Assembly: GCA_947172415.1 (NCBI GenBank)
Contig: OX359190.1
Span: 6,014,001-6,078,000, forward strand
Length of the DNA: 64,000 bases
Reading direction: 5' to 3'
Origin: Chondrosia reniformis
Lineage: Eukaryota; Porifera; Demospongiae; Chondrillida; Chondrillidae
Shown here one piece after another: positions 1-9,581 of this stretch (position 1 is its first letter; every line of letters starts with the position of its first letter). The position numbers were made by a program, and so were the translations under genes. Below the pieces are notes generated by a model. That model worked only from the letters and a program-made list of their open reading frames with translations, had not been told where the DNA came from and did no database searches.

Positions 1-226
1 TGTGTGATATATAAATAGGACTATCATTTACATCATATATTGGGTGACCCACGTGACCGATGGTGTTACGGTGGACATCATCTGGATACAAAGTACGAGG
101 ATACCCTGGTTCAATACCAGGCTGGGATACCTGAAAAAAGAAAATATATACATCTTTTATATGTTCTATATATCTTATATCTTATTTATATATAGTATAT
201 ATATTACATGTAAATTATATATCTTA
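1..226 (+). repeat. 257-bp tandem repeat unit, left part (array continues at 1359)
   Basis: This is the first visible unit of the tandem array that fills 1359-3455. It has the same order of parts: GTGTGTGATATATAAATAGGA, then CATTTACATCATATATTGGG, a tRNA-like core ending in the CCTGG/CCAGG arm, and a TA-rich tail. The unit is cut by the fold-back element at 227. The missing rest of its tail (ATATATTGCATATATATGTAAGG) resumes at 1359, so the two pieces were once contiguous. Short reading frames across it are by-products of the repeat and recur in every unit. Confidence 0.85.
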
Positions 227-594
227 TTAAATAAAAACATTCAAAAATGAAGTTAAAAGTAGGGATGGCACTATAACAGTGATTGGCACATCTAGAAAAA
301 GTAACGAAACAAGAAAGTGATCATATGGTAAGGCTAACATTGCAGAAGTGGCATACTGAAACTTAACTATACACATCACTTCTATGTTTGGGCGCATCAT
401 GGATATACTAGAAGTAGGGATCGATGCGCCCAAACATAGAAGTGATGTGTATAGTTAAGTTTCACTATGCCACTTCTGCAATGTTAGCCTTACCATATGA
501 TCACTTTCTTGTTTCGTTACTTTTTCTAGATGTGCCAATCACTGTTATAGTGCCATCCCTACTTTTAACTTCATTTTTGAATGTTTTTATTTAA
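227..594. repeat. 368-bp terminal hairpin of fold-back copy 1
   Basis: The left arm (from TTAAATAAAAACATTC) and right arm (ending GAATGTTTTTATTTAA) are complementary over roughly 170 nt each with few mismatches. A transcript of either strand would fold into a long double-stranded RNA. Confidence 0.9.
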
Positions 595-1358
595 CTTGTA
601 TTGCTCCTTTTTTCTTGTTAATATTTGTTTTGAAAGTTTTCTTGGCGAAAACTCGAAATAAAGTAGCAGAATAGACGATATAATAGAGAGCTCTAAATTA
701 AAAAATGGCGTCCGAAAAGATCCCAAATTTGATAAGATGTTTTCTACCGTTCTTTAACATTCAGTTTAGGATATTAAAGGGTCCATAATCGTTAAGAATA
801 CGACTGTATATAGGCCCTGCAAAGCGACTAAGAAATTCAATCGCGGGTAACGGCAGTACCACAAATATTACTCATTCGGGTTACTTATTTTATATACAGA
901 GAATTTGAAACCTAATTAAAAAATGGCATTCAAAGAGGCCCTAAATTGGGCACTTTCAAAAGTAACACGCTTCGGTTGGAGCGCGTTGAAATCTAGGGTA
1001 GCCTATTCCCTTGTTCGGAAACATTCATGACGATTTAGTATTTGTATGTACCTGCGTAAGTTCGCATGTTAGCGCTAGCTCATTTGAAAAAAGAAGAAGA
1101 AGAAGAAGAAGAAGAAGAAGAAAAAATGAGGAATTGCAGAATTTGGCCTATTTCGGTTTAACCACTTTGCAAAGGTTGTAGAGCATCGTAACATGTTTTG
1201 GCGTTTAGAAAAGCATGCAAAAACGACTGCAAACACACGAATGCAACCGAAAATCTGAACGTTGTTGATTTATGAGGTGTTAATTGATAATACATTGAAT
1301 AGGGCGGACATGTTTTTTTTCGGCCATCCCTACTTATAGAGTACAACCGTACTCTATG
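227..1358 (+). mobile_element. Fold-back element, copy 1 (diverged member)
   Basis: The element starts with a very long inverted repeat: 227-399 is the near-perfect reverse complement of 422-594, with a short centre around 400-421. A non-coding body of about 740 bp follows, holding a GAA-rich tract at about 1090-1127. It ends in a 22-nt palindrome at 1337-1358 (9-bp arms, 4-nt loop, ATAGAGTAC/GTACTCTAT). The motif AGGGATGGCA in the hairpin reappears inverted near the palindrome as GGCCATCCCT. The same plan is seen at 23155, 48584 and 56584, but this copy is only distantly similar in sequence. It interrupts a 257-bp tandem unit. No protein is encoded, so it would need enzymes from elsewhere. 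The superfamily is not recognised. Confidence 0.8.
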
Positions 1359-3455
1359 ATATATTGCATATATATGTAAGGTCTAAAGTGTGTGATATAT
1401 AAACAGAACTTCATTTACAACATATATTTGGAGGCCCACGTGACTGATGATCTGATGGATGACATCATCTGGATACAGCATACGAGGATGCCCTGGTTCA
1501 ATACCTGGCTGGGTCACCTGAAAAGAAAAAATATACATATTATGTATGTTCTATATATCTTATATCTTATATATATATATAGTATATATCTTATTTGAAT
1601 ATTATATATGTTATATATTGCATATATAGGTAGGGTCAAAAGTGTGTGTTATATAAATAGGACTTCATTTACAACATGTATTGGGAGACCCACGTGACCA
1701 ATGATCTTATGGATGTCTTCATCTGGATACAGGGTAGGAGGATGCCCTTGTTCGATACCAGGCTGGGTCACTTGAAGAAAGAAAACGTATACATCTTATA
1801 TATGTTCTATATATCTTATATCTTATATATATATAGGATAAATGTAAGGTCAAAGTGCGTGATATATAAATAGGACTATCATTTACATCATATATTGGGT
1901 GACCCACATGACTGATGGTGTTATGGTGGACATCATTTGGATACAAAGTACGAGGATGCCCTGGTTCAATACCAGGCTGGGATACCTGAAAAAAGAAAAT
2001 ATATACATCTTTTATATGTTCTATATATCTTATATCTTATATATATATATATAGTATATATATTACATGTAAATTATATAACTGTATCCAGATGAAGACA
2101 TCCGTAAGGTCAAAAGTGTGTGATATATAAATAGGACTATCATTTACATCATATATTGGGTGACCCACGTGACCGATGGTGTTACGGTTGACATCATCTG
2201 GAGACAGTATACGAGGATATCCTGGTTCCATACCAGGCTTGGAAACCTGAAAAAGGAAAACGTATACATCTTATATATGCTCGATATATCTTATATCTTA
2301 CATATATATAGTATATATATTACGTGTAAATTATATATCTTATATATTGCATATAAATGTAAGGTCAAAAGTGTGTGATATATAAATAGGAATATCATTT
2401 ACATCATATATTGGGTGACCCACGTGACCGATGGTGTTACGGTTGACATCATCTGGAGACAGTATAAGAGGATGCCCTGGTTCAATACCAGGCTTGGAAA
2501 CCTGAAAAAGGAAAACGTACACATCTTATATATGCTCTATATATCTTATATCTTATATATATATATAGTATATATATTACATGTAAATTATATATCTTAT
2601 ATATTGCATATATATGTAAGGTCAAAAGTGTGTGATATATAAATAGGACTATCATTTAAATCATATATTGGGTGACCCTCGTGGCCGATGGTGTTACGGT
2701 TGACATCATCTGGAAACAGTATAAGAGGATGCCCTGGTTCAATACTAGGCTTGGAAACCTGAAAAAGAAAAAATATACATCTTATATATGTTCTATATAT
2801 CTTATATCTTATATATACATAGTATATATCTTATATATGGTATATATCTTATATATTGCATATATATTTAAGGTCAAAAGTGTGTGATATATAAATAGGA
2901 CTTCATTTACATCATATATTGGGTCACTCATGTGACCGATGGTGTTACGTTTCACATCAACTGTATACAGCGTACTTGGATGCCTTGGTTCAGTACCAGG
3001 CTGGGACACCTGAAAAAAGAAAAAAGTGTACATCCTATATATGTTCTATATATTTATATCTCATATATATAGTATATATCTTGTATATATATATAGTATA
3101 TATCTATTATATTACATATAAATGTAGGGTCAAAAGTGTGTGATATATAAATAGGACTATCATTTACATCATATATTGGGTGACCCACGTGACCGATGGT
3201 GTTACGGTTGACATCATCTGGATACAGTTTACGAGGATGCCCTGGTTCAATACCAGGCTGGGACACCTGAAAAAAAAAGTACATCTTATATATGTTCTAT
3301 ATATTTATATCTTATTTATATGTAGTATATATCTTATTTGAATATTATATATCTAATACATTGCATATATAGGTAAGGTCAAAAGTGTGTATTATATAAA
3401 TAGGACTTCATTTACAACATATATTGGGAGAACCCACGTGACCAATGATCTTGTG
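1359..3455 (+). repeat. Tandem array of ~257-bp unit with tRNA-like core
   Basis: The marker GTGTGTGATATATAAATAGG (with small variants) starts units near 1388, 1642, 1854, 2114, 2371, 2629, 2880, 3137 and 3385; most spacings are 248-260 bp and one is 212. Each unit has a conserved ~90-nt core with tRNA-like features, then CTGAAAAAAGAAAA and a (TATATCT)n-like tail that varies in length. The units look like a satellite built from a tRNA-derived SINE-like sequence. The array ends inside a unit at about 3455, where the 13-bp satellite begins. No real gene is present. Confidence 0.85.
3179..3267 (+). other. tRNA-like module (representative of each 257-bp unit)
   Basis: The 3' half holds a 5-bp stem with a 7-nt loop, CCTGG-TTCAATA-CCAGG (3241-3257), which is a T-arm. 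Its GGTTCAATACC resembles a polymerase III B box, and the unit at about 1750 has the closer TTGTTCGATACC. The ends GGTGACCCA (3179-3187) and TGGGACACC (3259-3267) pair in an acceptor-like stem with one A-A mismatch; in the unit at about 1510 the 3' strand reads TGGGTCACC and pairs fully. CGTG...TACG could be a D-stem around a GG-containing loop. The middle does not give a normal anticodon arm, so this is a tRNA relic or SINE head, not a functional tRNA. Confidence 0.6.
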
Positions 3456-3821
3456 GATGCTAGGACTTTATATGTCCTAGCTGTTTGTCATTGTTGTATG
3501 GACTAGTTGAATTTACTAGTTGTATGTACTAGTTTTATGTACTAATTGTTTGTACTAGTTGTATTCACTAGTTTTAGGTACTATACCTAGTTATATTTAG
3601 TAGTTGTGGTTACTAGCTGTATGTAAAAGTTGTATGTAATAGTTGTATGTACTAATTGTTTGTTCTATTTGTATGTACTAGTTGTATGTACTAGTTATGT
3701 ACCAGTTGTATGTACTAGTTGTATGTATATACTAGTCATAAATAAAAGCTATCCACTAGTTGTATATACAAGTTGTACGTTCTAGTATTATGAACTCGTT
3801 CTATGAACTAGTTATATGTAA
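3456..3821 (+). repeat. 13-bp satellite, forward orientation
   Basis: This is a degenerate array of ACTAGTTGTATGT and its variants, beginning directly after the last 257-bp unit and ending at a PLE fragment. It contains the block TCCTAGTTATATTTAGTAGTTGT..GTATGTAAAAGTTGTATG, which recurs at about 6460, 10970, 12960, 17540 and 54270. No gene is seen. Confidence 0.9.
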
Positions 3822-3920
3822 TAGAATAAGGATTCCTTATAACTGCGTCGAAATTATCTTTGGGATGGTACATCCTTCGACTTTTGAGCGTTTAAAAACA
3901 CAGTTGGTTTTTCGATTCTT

Positions 3921-3960
3921 GGTCAAACGTTTCGACCCTGGGGGTCTTCCTCAGTGACTG
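3921..3960 (-). ncRNA. Hammerhead-ribozyme-like core in classic PLE terminal region
   Basis: On the minus strand, CTGAGGA (fits CUGANGA) is followed by one extra A, a 5-bp stem GACCC/GGGTC, then GAAAC-GTT-TGA. The flanking TCA before the core and TGA after GTT can form the start of stem I. Stem III would be just A-U and C-G with no loop (ACGU), so a monomer cannot fold normally, but two copies could pair through the self-complementary ACGU. PLE terminal repeats are known to carry hammerheads; activity of this one is unproven. Confidence 0.5.
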
Positions 3961-3983
3961 ATGGTTGAGTGGAAGAATTGCCT

Positions 3984-4445
3984 CTATTTATAGAGGATTT
4001 TTCCTGCCATTTCACTTCCTGTCATGTGACCCTCAGCAGGATGAGAAAAACAGGAAGTATGAATATTAAATTGTCTCCAGGCTTGATGTAACAAAATGCC
4101 TTGATCTAAATTCATTCTCACCTGACTCTTCTGGATCCTGATGGCTTCTTTGACCCTTCTCCTTTGCCAGTGGGTTTCCCTGTCTGTAATCTTGGCCTTG
4201 TCCCAAGCAATTGAGTGGCCAGTCTTGAGGGAGTGAACAGCTATACCGTTGTTCACATCCCCCATCCTGACTGCTCGCTTGTGTTCTGCCTACCTCACTT
4301 TCAGGGTCCTTCCAGTTTCACCACTGTAGACTGCAGAACACTCAGAGCAAGGAATTAGGTAAACTACACCCTTGATATCCATAGGTGGTTGTGGCTGTTT
4401 TGGGTTGGATAAAACGGTTCTCAGTGATCTCTGCTTGGGGAAAAT
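3984..4445 (-). pseudogene. PLE GIY-YIG endonuclease domain, fragment
   Basis: Reading on the minus strand, the frame runs through GVVYLIPCSEC and VYSGETGRTLKVR, which is the GIY-YIG signature with the catalytic Arg, and then AEHKRAVRMGDVNNGIAVH. After that come KITDRETHWQRRRVKEAIRI, where the E is the usual GIY-YIG metal-binding Glu, and a short tail ending at a stop near 3984. One in-frame TAG lies at 4290-4292, just after KVR. The nuclease would nick the target to prime reverse transcription. No start codon or RT remains, so this is a dead 3' fragment. Confidence 0.8.
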
Positions 4446-4462
4446 GGTCTGGATACACATTT

Positions 4463-7400
4463 TTGTAAGTACTATTTGTTTGTACTAGTTGTGTGTACTA
4501 GTTGTATGTATATACTAATTCTAAATACTAGTTATGAACTAGTTGTGTGTATATACTAGCTTGTTGTTTATGTCGTAGTTGTATATGCTAGTTTTATGTA
4601 CTCGTACTTTTTACAAGTTGTATGTACTAGTTGTATGCACATACTAATTGTATGTAGTGGCTTCCTGTTTATGTAGTGGTTGTATATACTAGTTGAATGT
4701 ACTAGCTGCATATACTAGTTGTATGTAATCGATACTATTTGTATGTACCAATCAAATGTAGTATCAATATGTACTAGTTGTATGTACTAGTTTTGTGAAC
4801 TAGTTGTAGGTTCTAGTACAAGTTATACTAGGAACTAGGAAGGAACCGCTTCTATATACTACTTGTTTGGTTGTTTGAACTAGTTTTATGTACTAATCCT
4901 TTGTACTAGTTTTATCTACTAGTTGTAGGTTCAAGTCCTAGTTATATTAGGTACTAGGGAGGTGCTAGTTGTATGTACTAGATACTAATTGTATGTACTA
5001 CTTGTATGTACCAGTTGTGTGTAATTGTCCTAGTTGTATGTACTATTTATATGTACTATTTATATGTTTATGTACTAGGTATTGGCGCTGTTTGTATGTG
5101 CTAATTGTATGTACTTGTTGTATGTACTAATACTAGTTATACGTACTAGTTGTAGGTGCTAGTTGTATGTACAAGTTGTATGTGGTAGTTGCATGTACTA
5201 ATTGTATGTACTAGTTGGATTTACTAGTTGTATGTACTAGTTGTATGTACTAGAAATAAACCAGTTGTATGTACAAGATGTATGCACTAGTTGTTTGTAC
5301 TAGCTATATACTAGTTTTATGAAGTAGTTGCATGTACTAGTTGTATATACAAGTTGTTTGTAATAGTCGCATGTACTAATTATATGTACTAGTTAATAGT
5401 TGTGTGAACTAGTTGTACTTACTAAATTTATTTATTAGTTGTATGTACTCTTTGTATGTATATACTAGTTTTATGTACTAGTTAAATGTACTAGTGTTAT
5501 ATATATACTAGGTGTATGGACTAGTTTCTAGTTGTATGTATTATGTACCCATTCTATGTACTAGTTGTATGTACTATTTGTGTGTACTGTTAGGATGTAC
5601 TAGTTGTATGCACCAATTGCATGTACTAGTTGTATGCACAAGTTTTATGAAGTAGTTCCTTTTTTTACTAGTTGTAGGTACTAGTTATATATAGCAGATG
5701 GATGTACTATTTGTATCTACTATTTGTATGTACTATGTTCATGTACTATTTATAAGTACCAGTTATATGTATGTAGTGGCTATATGTTTGTGCATTAGTT
5801 ATATATACTAGTTGCATGCACTAGTTGTATGTACTATTTATAATTACAAGGTATATGTGTATTTACTAGTTATAGGTAGTTGGTGTATGTATTAGTTATA
5901 TATCCTAATTGTTTGGCCTAGTTGTATGTACTAGTTGTATGTACTAATTGTAAACACTAGTTGTTTGTATATAATAGTTGTATGAACAAGTTAAATGTCC
6001 TAGTTATATATACTATGTGGATGCACTATTCATATGTACTAGTTATATATTTATATACTAATTATATATAGTAAGTGGGTAGGTCCTGGTGTTATGTACT
6101 CGTTCTATGTACTAGTAGTTGTATGCACTACCTCTATGTACTATGTTTATGAACTATTTTTATGTACTAGTATATTTTTCTGTATTAGTTATATATGATA
6201 GATTGTGTATTAGTTATATGTACTAATTACAAGTACTAGTTAGTTATATGTAGTAGGTGTATGTACTAGTTATATGTCCTAGCTGTTTGTCGTAGTTGTA
6301 TAGACTACTTGAATGTTCTATTTGTATGTACTAATTGTATGTACTAGTTGTGGGTCCTATTTGGTATGTACTAGTTGTATGTACTAGATGCATGTACTAT
6401 ATAGTTGTATGTTCTAATTGTATATACTACTTGTATTCACTAGTTTTATGTACTAGTCCTAGTTATATTTAGTAGTTCTAGGAACTAGCTGTATGTAAAA
6501 GTTGTATGTAATAGTTGTATGTAGTAATTGTTTGTTCTATTTGTGTGTACTAGTTGTATGTACTAGTTATGTCCCAGTTGTATGTACTACTTGTATGTAT
6601 ATACTAGTTTTAAATAATAGCTATGCATTAGTTGTATATACAAGTTGTATGTTCTAGTATTATGTACTCGTTCTATGAACTAGTTGTTTGTGCTAGTTTA
6701 TAGCTAATTGTATGAATTATGTGTATGTACTATTTATAAGTGCCAGTTATATGTTTATTCATTGTTTATATTTTTGTGTACTAGTTATATGTAGCAGTTT
6801 TATGCACTAGCTGTATGTACTAGTTGTATGAACTATTCATAATTACAAGGTATTTGTGTATTTACTAGTAATATGTAGTAGATGTATGTCCTAGTTATAT
6901 GTCCTAGTTGTTTGTCCTAGTTGTATGGACTAATTGAATGTACTAGTTGTATGTACTAATTGTATGTGCTAGGTGTGTACTATTTGGTATGTACTCGTTT
7001 TATGTACTATTTGTAAGTACTAGTTATGTACCAGTTGTACTTAATAGTTGTATGTATTTACTAGTTGTTACTATTAGCTATGTAATAGATGTATATTCAA
7101 GTTGTATGTTCTCTATAGTATTGTGTACTCGTTCTATGAACTAGTAGTATTTACTAGTTTCCAGTTCTTTGTACTAGTTGTATGGACTAGTTGTAAGTAT
7201 TATGTGTATGTACCAATGATAGATTCTTGTACTACTTATACTATGAACTTGGTGGGTTCTATTTGTATGTACCAGATACTTGTTGCATGTACTAGTTGTA
7301 TGAACTAGTTTTATGAACTAGTTGTATGTACTGTTTATATGTACTAGTTATATGTACCAGTTATATGTACTAGTTTTATGTACTAGTAATATGTACTAGT

Positions 7401-8860
7401 TATATTTACTAGCAGTACGTACTATTTGTGTGTACTAATTGTATGCACTAGTTGTATGTACTAGTTGTAGGTTCTAGTAGTAGTTAAACTAGGTACTCGG
7501 TAGGTACTATATAGTTATATGTACTAGAAACTACTTGTATGTACTTGTTATATAAAGTAGTTTTATGACCTAGTTGTATATACCAGTTGAATGTACCAGT
7601 GGGATGTCCTAGCTGATTGTACTATTTACTAGTTTTATGTACAAGTTGTGTGTAGTAGTTCAATGTACTGGGAGTATGTTTTCGTCACTATTTACAAATT
7701 GTATATACTAGGTGTATGTAGTAGTTTTAGGTTCTCATTGTTTAAACTAGTTCTATGTACTAATTGTATGTACTAGTTATGTACTAGTCAAATGAACTAG
7801 TTGTATGTACCAGTTGTATGTACTATGTGTATTTAGCAGTTGTTGATCTTGTACTAGTTGTATGTACTAGATACTTGCTTCATGTACTAGTTGTATAAAC
7901 TAGTTTTATGAACTAGTTGTGTGTACTCTTTATATGTACTAGTTTTATGTACTAGTTGTATGTACTAGTTATATTTACTAGCTGTATGCACTATTTGTTT
8001 GTACTAATTGTATGCACTAGTTGTATGTAATAGTTGTATATATTTACTCAATACTATTTGTATATACTAGTCGAATGTAGTAGTTATTTGTACTAGTTGA
8101 ATGTATAAGAAGTGTGTAATTGTTGTATGTCCTAGTTATATGAACTGGTTGTATGTACAATTTGTATGTACTAGTTGTATGTACTAGTTGTATGTACTAG
8201 ATGTTTTAACTAGTTTTTTGGTTCTAGTACAAGTTATACTAGGTACTAGGAATGAACTAGTTCTATGAACTACTTGTTTGTTTGTGTGAACTAGTTTTCT
8301 GTACTAGTTGTATGTATTATATTTGTGTACTAGTTATATGTGTATGTACTAGTCATATGTACAGTTTTGTGTAATTGTTGCATGTACTAGTTGTATGTAC
8401 TCTTTAAATGTACTAGTTGTATGTATTAGTTGTATGTACTACATATATGTACTCGTTACATTTGTATGTGTGTATGTATATACTAGTTGTTTGTACTAGT
8501 TATATATACTAGTTGTACGTACTATTTATATGTTCTATATATATGTGTATGTACTAGGTATATGTACTACTTGTATGTACTAGCTGTATTAGCTGGCTGT
8601 ATTTACTAATTCTATGTACCAGTTGTATGTACTAGTTGTATGTACTAGATATGAACCAGCTCTATGCACAAGATGAGTGCACTAGTTCTTTGTACTAGCT
8701 ATATACTAGTTTTATGAACTAGTTTTATGTACTAGTTGTATGTACTAGTTGTATGTAGTTGTCGCATGTACTAGTTATATGTACTAGTTACTAGTTGTAT
8801 GAACCATTTGTACCCATTAATTTTATGTACTCGTTGTATATACTAGTTATATGTTACAGG
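4463..8860 (+). repeat. 13-bp satellite, forward orientation
   Basis: This stretch is about 4.4 kb of ACTAGTTGTATGT variants with no gene. Recognisable higher-order pieces include CGATACTATTTGTATG..ACCAATCAAATG (about 4729), TCCTAGTTATATTAGGTACTAGGGAGG (about 4935) and GTATGTACTCGTTCTATG (about 6662). An uninterrupted copy of the site that holds the R4-like LINE elsewhere lies near 7640-7680 (GTACAAGTTGTGTGTAGTAG). Short open frames here, such as near 6950 and 7100, are translations of the repeat (YVLVV..TSC) and are not genes. Confidence 0.9.
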
Positions 8861-8898
8861 AGTCTTTTCTTTCTTCTTTTCCCTTCTTTCATCTTCTT

Positions 8899-8957
8899 CT
8901 CCACTGGGTCAGACAGCCGTTTCTGGGAATTCCACCCTTCATCAGTGATCCTGGGAG
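8899..8957 (-). ncRNA. Hammerhead-like motif, PLE copy A
   Basis: Minus strand, type I layout. The strand CTCC-CAGGA-TCA is followed by the core CTGATGA, an A, stem II GGG/CCC with a 7-nt loop, an A, then GAAAC, loop GGCT, GTC and the closing strand TGA-CCCAGT-GGAG. Stem I pairs as TCA/TGA and CTCC/GGAG around an internal loop. Stem III is two base pairs (A-U, C-G), as in PLE hammerheads. Cleavage would fall after GTC, between 8912 and 8911. The first stem II pair is an A-A mismatch, which may weaken it. Confidence 0.7.
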
Positions 8958-9259
8958 TCTTTGTCTTCTTCTTTATCTTGAATCCTTGGCTCACTATGCT
9001 AGGGGGCTTATATACACTATTATGGCGCCAAAAGTTAAATAAGGTGTTAACTAAGACACATGATGAAATTTAATTTTATGAAAGGAATGTAGGTCCAATT
9101 AACTTTTATGAATTAATTATAAATCTATTAGTATTCTTGCTTGTACAGGTAAAACAGACTCAGCATAACTATAGACACAAGTAGGACATATTACATAAGT
9201 CTACCCTTAGGTCTTCTAGTAGTAACATTTCTTTGGAGGTGGGGTAACACAATATGGGG

Positions 9260-9581
9260 TTACACAAGACAGTCCTTAAGCATACTAGCTACTTTTTGCT
9301 TATACTTGATTCTAACTAGAGGCTGCCGGGATAGGAAGGTTTTAAAGGTTGATTTTAGCTTAAAGTATTTGTAACCCTGCTTAATAAGCCTACTGCATAA
9401 CTGCAAACTTTTAGCCTGAAAACTGGAGAAGTCACTACATATTCTGGAATACCTAATTAGTAGTGAAATAAAGACACCATAGGCTGGGGTATTAGAAGAT
9501 TACTATCTAAATGGGGGAAATTTCCTATATCAAAGTTAAAGTCCTCTCGCTTATCATATACTTTTGTGATAAATTGATTGT
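9260..9581 (-). pseudogene. Reverse transcriptase C-terminal fragment, PLE copy A
   Basis: The homologous stretch in copy B encodes the last ~107 residues of the RT protein (SRICSDFSSFQAKGLQLCSR... FKTFLSRQPLVRIKYKQKV...). The same stop codon is present at 9260-9262. The catalytic domain is missing, so the fragment is inactive. Small frame disruptions relative to copy B may exist near 9490-9505. Confidence 0.75.

Larger units (their letters stand above)
3822..4462 (-). mobile_element. Penelope-like element 3' end (C-terminal GIY-YIG type), 5'-truncated
   Basis: This minus-strand fragment of about 640 bp holds the GIY-YIG end of a PLE protein followed by a 3' untranslated region. The 3' region carries a hammerhead-like core at 3921-3960. 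The reverse transcriptase that should lie upstream is missing, and the break at 4462 runs straight into satellite. The order GIY-YIG, stop, ribozyme-bearing terminal region is that of classic Penelope/Poseidon-type elements, with the endonuclease at the C terminus, in contrast to the PLE at 13996-17136. Confidence 0.8.
8861..9581 (-). mobile_element. Naiad-type PLE, copy A (3' end only)
   Basis: This is a near-identical relative of 14120-14855. It carries the C-terminal part of the reverse transcriptase (9260-9581), the 3' untranslated region with the TTGGCGCCAAAAGTTAAATAAGG stretch near 9023, and the hammerhead-like motif. It is truncated at 9581 inside the RT and, compared with copy B, lacks the last ~115 nt beyond the pyrimidine-rich run. 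It also lacks a few short stretches near 8975 and 9000. By eye it differs from copy B by only a few bases per hundred, so it is fairly young. Confidence 0.85.

Noticed and set aside
44-3284. Several 60-76 codon frames on both strands with shared peptides (HVTDGVTVDIIW, YISYILYIY)
   Set aside because: They are translations of the 257-bp tandem unit. They appear in every unit and on the opposite strand, with no start context or conserved protein pattern beyond the DNA repeat.
1-3455. Functional tRNA genes in the 257-bp units
   Set aside because: The T-arm is good, but no proper anticodon arm can be folded and the acceptor stem is offset. It is called tRNA-like only.
6947-7308. Small frames rich in Y, V, S, C, T in the satellite
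   Set aside because: They are products of reading the 13-bp repeat. The same low-complexity peptides occur wherever the repeat happens to lack a stop.
8795-9073. 92-codon plus-strand frame across PLE copy A
   Set aside because: It is antisense to the PLE 3' untranslated region and ribozyme motif and begins in satellite.
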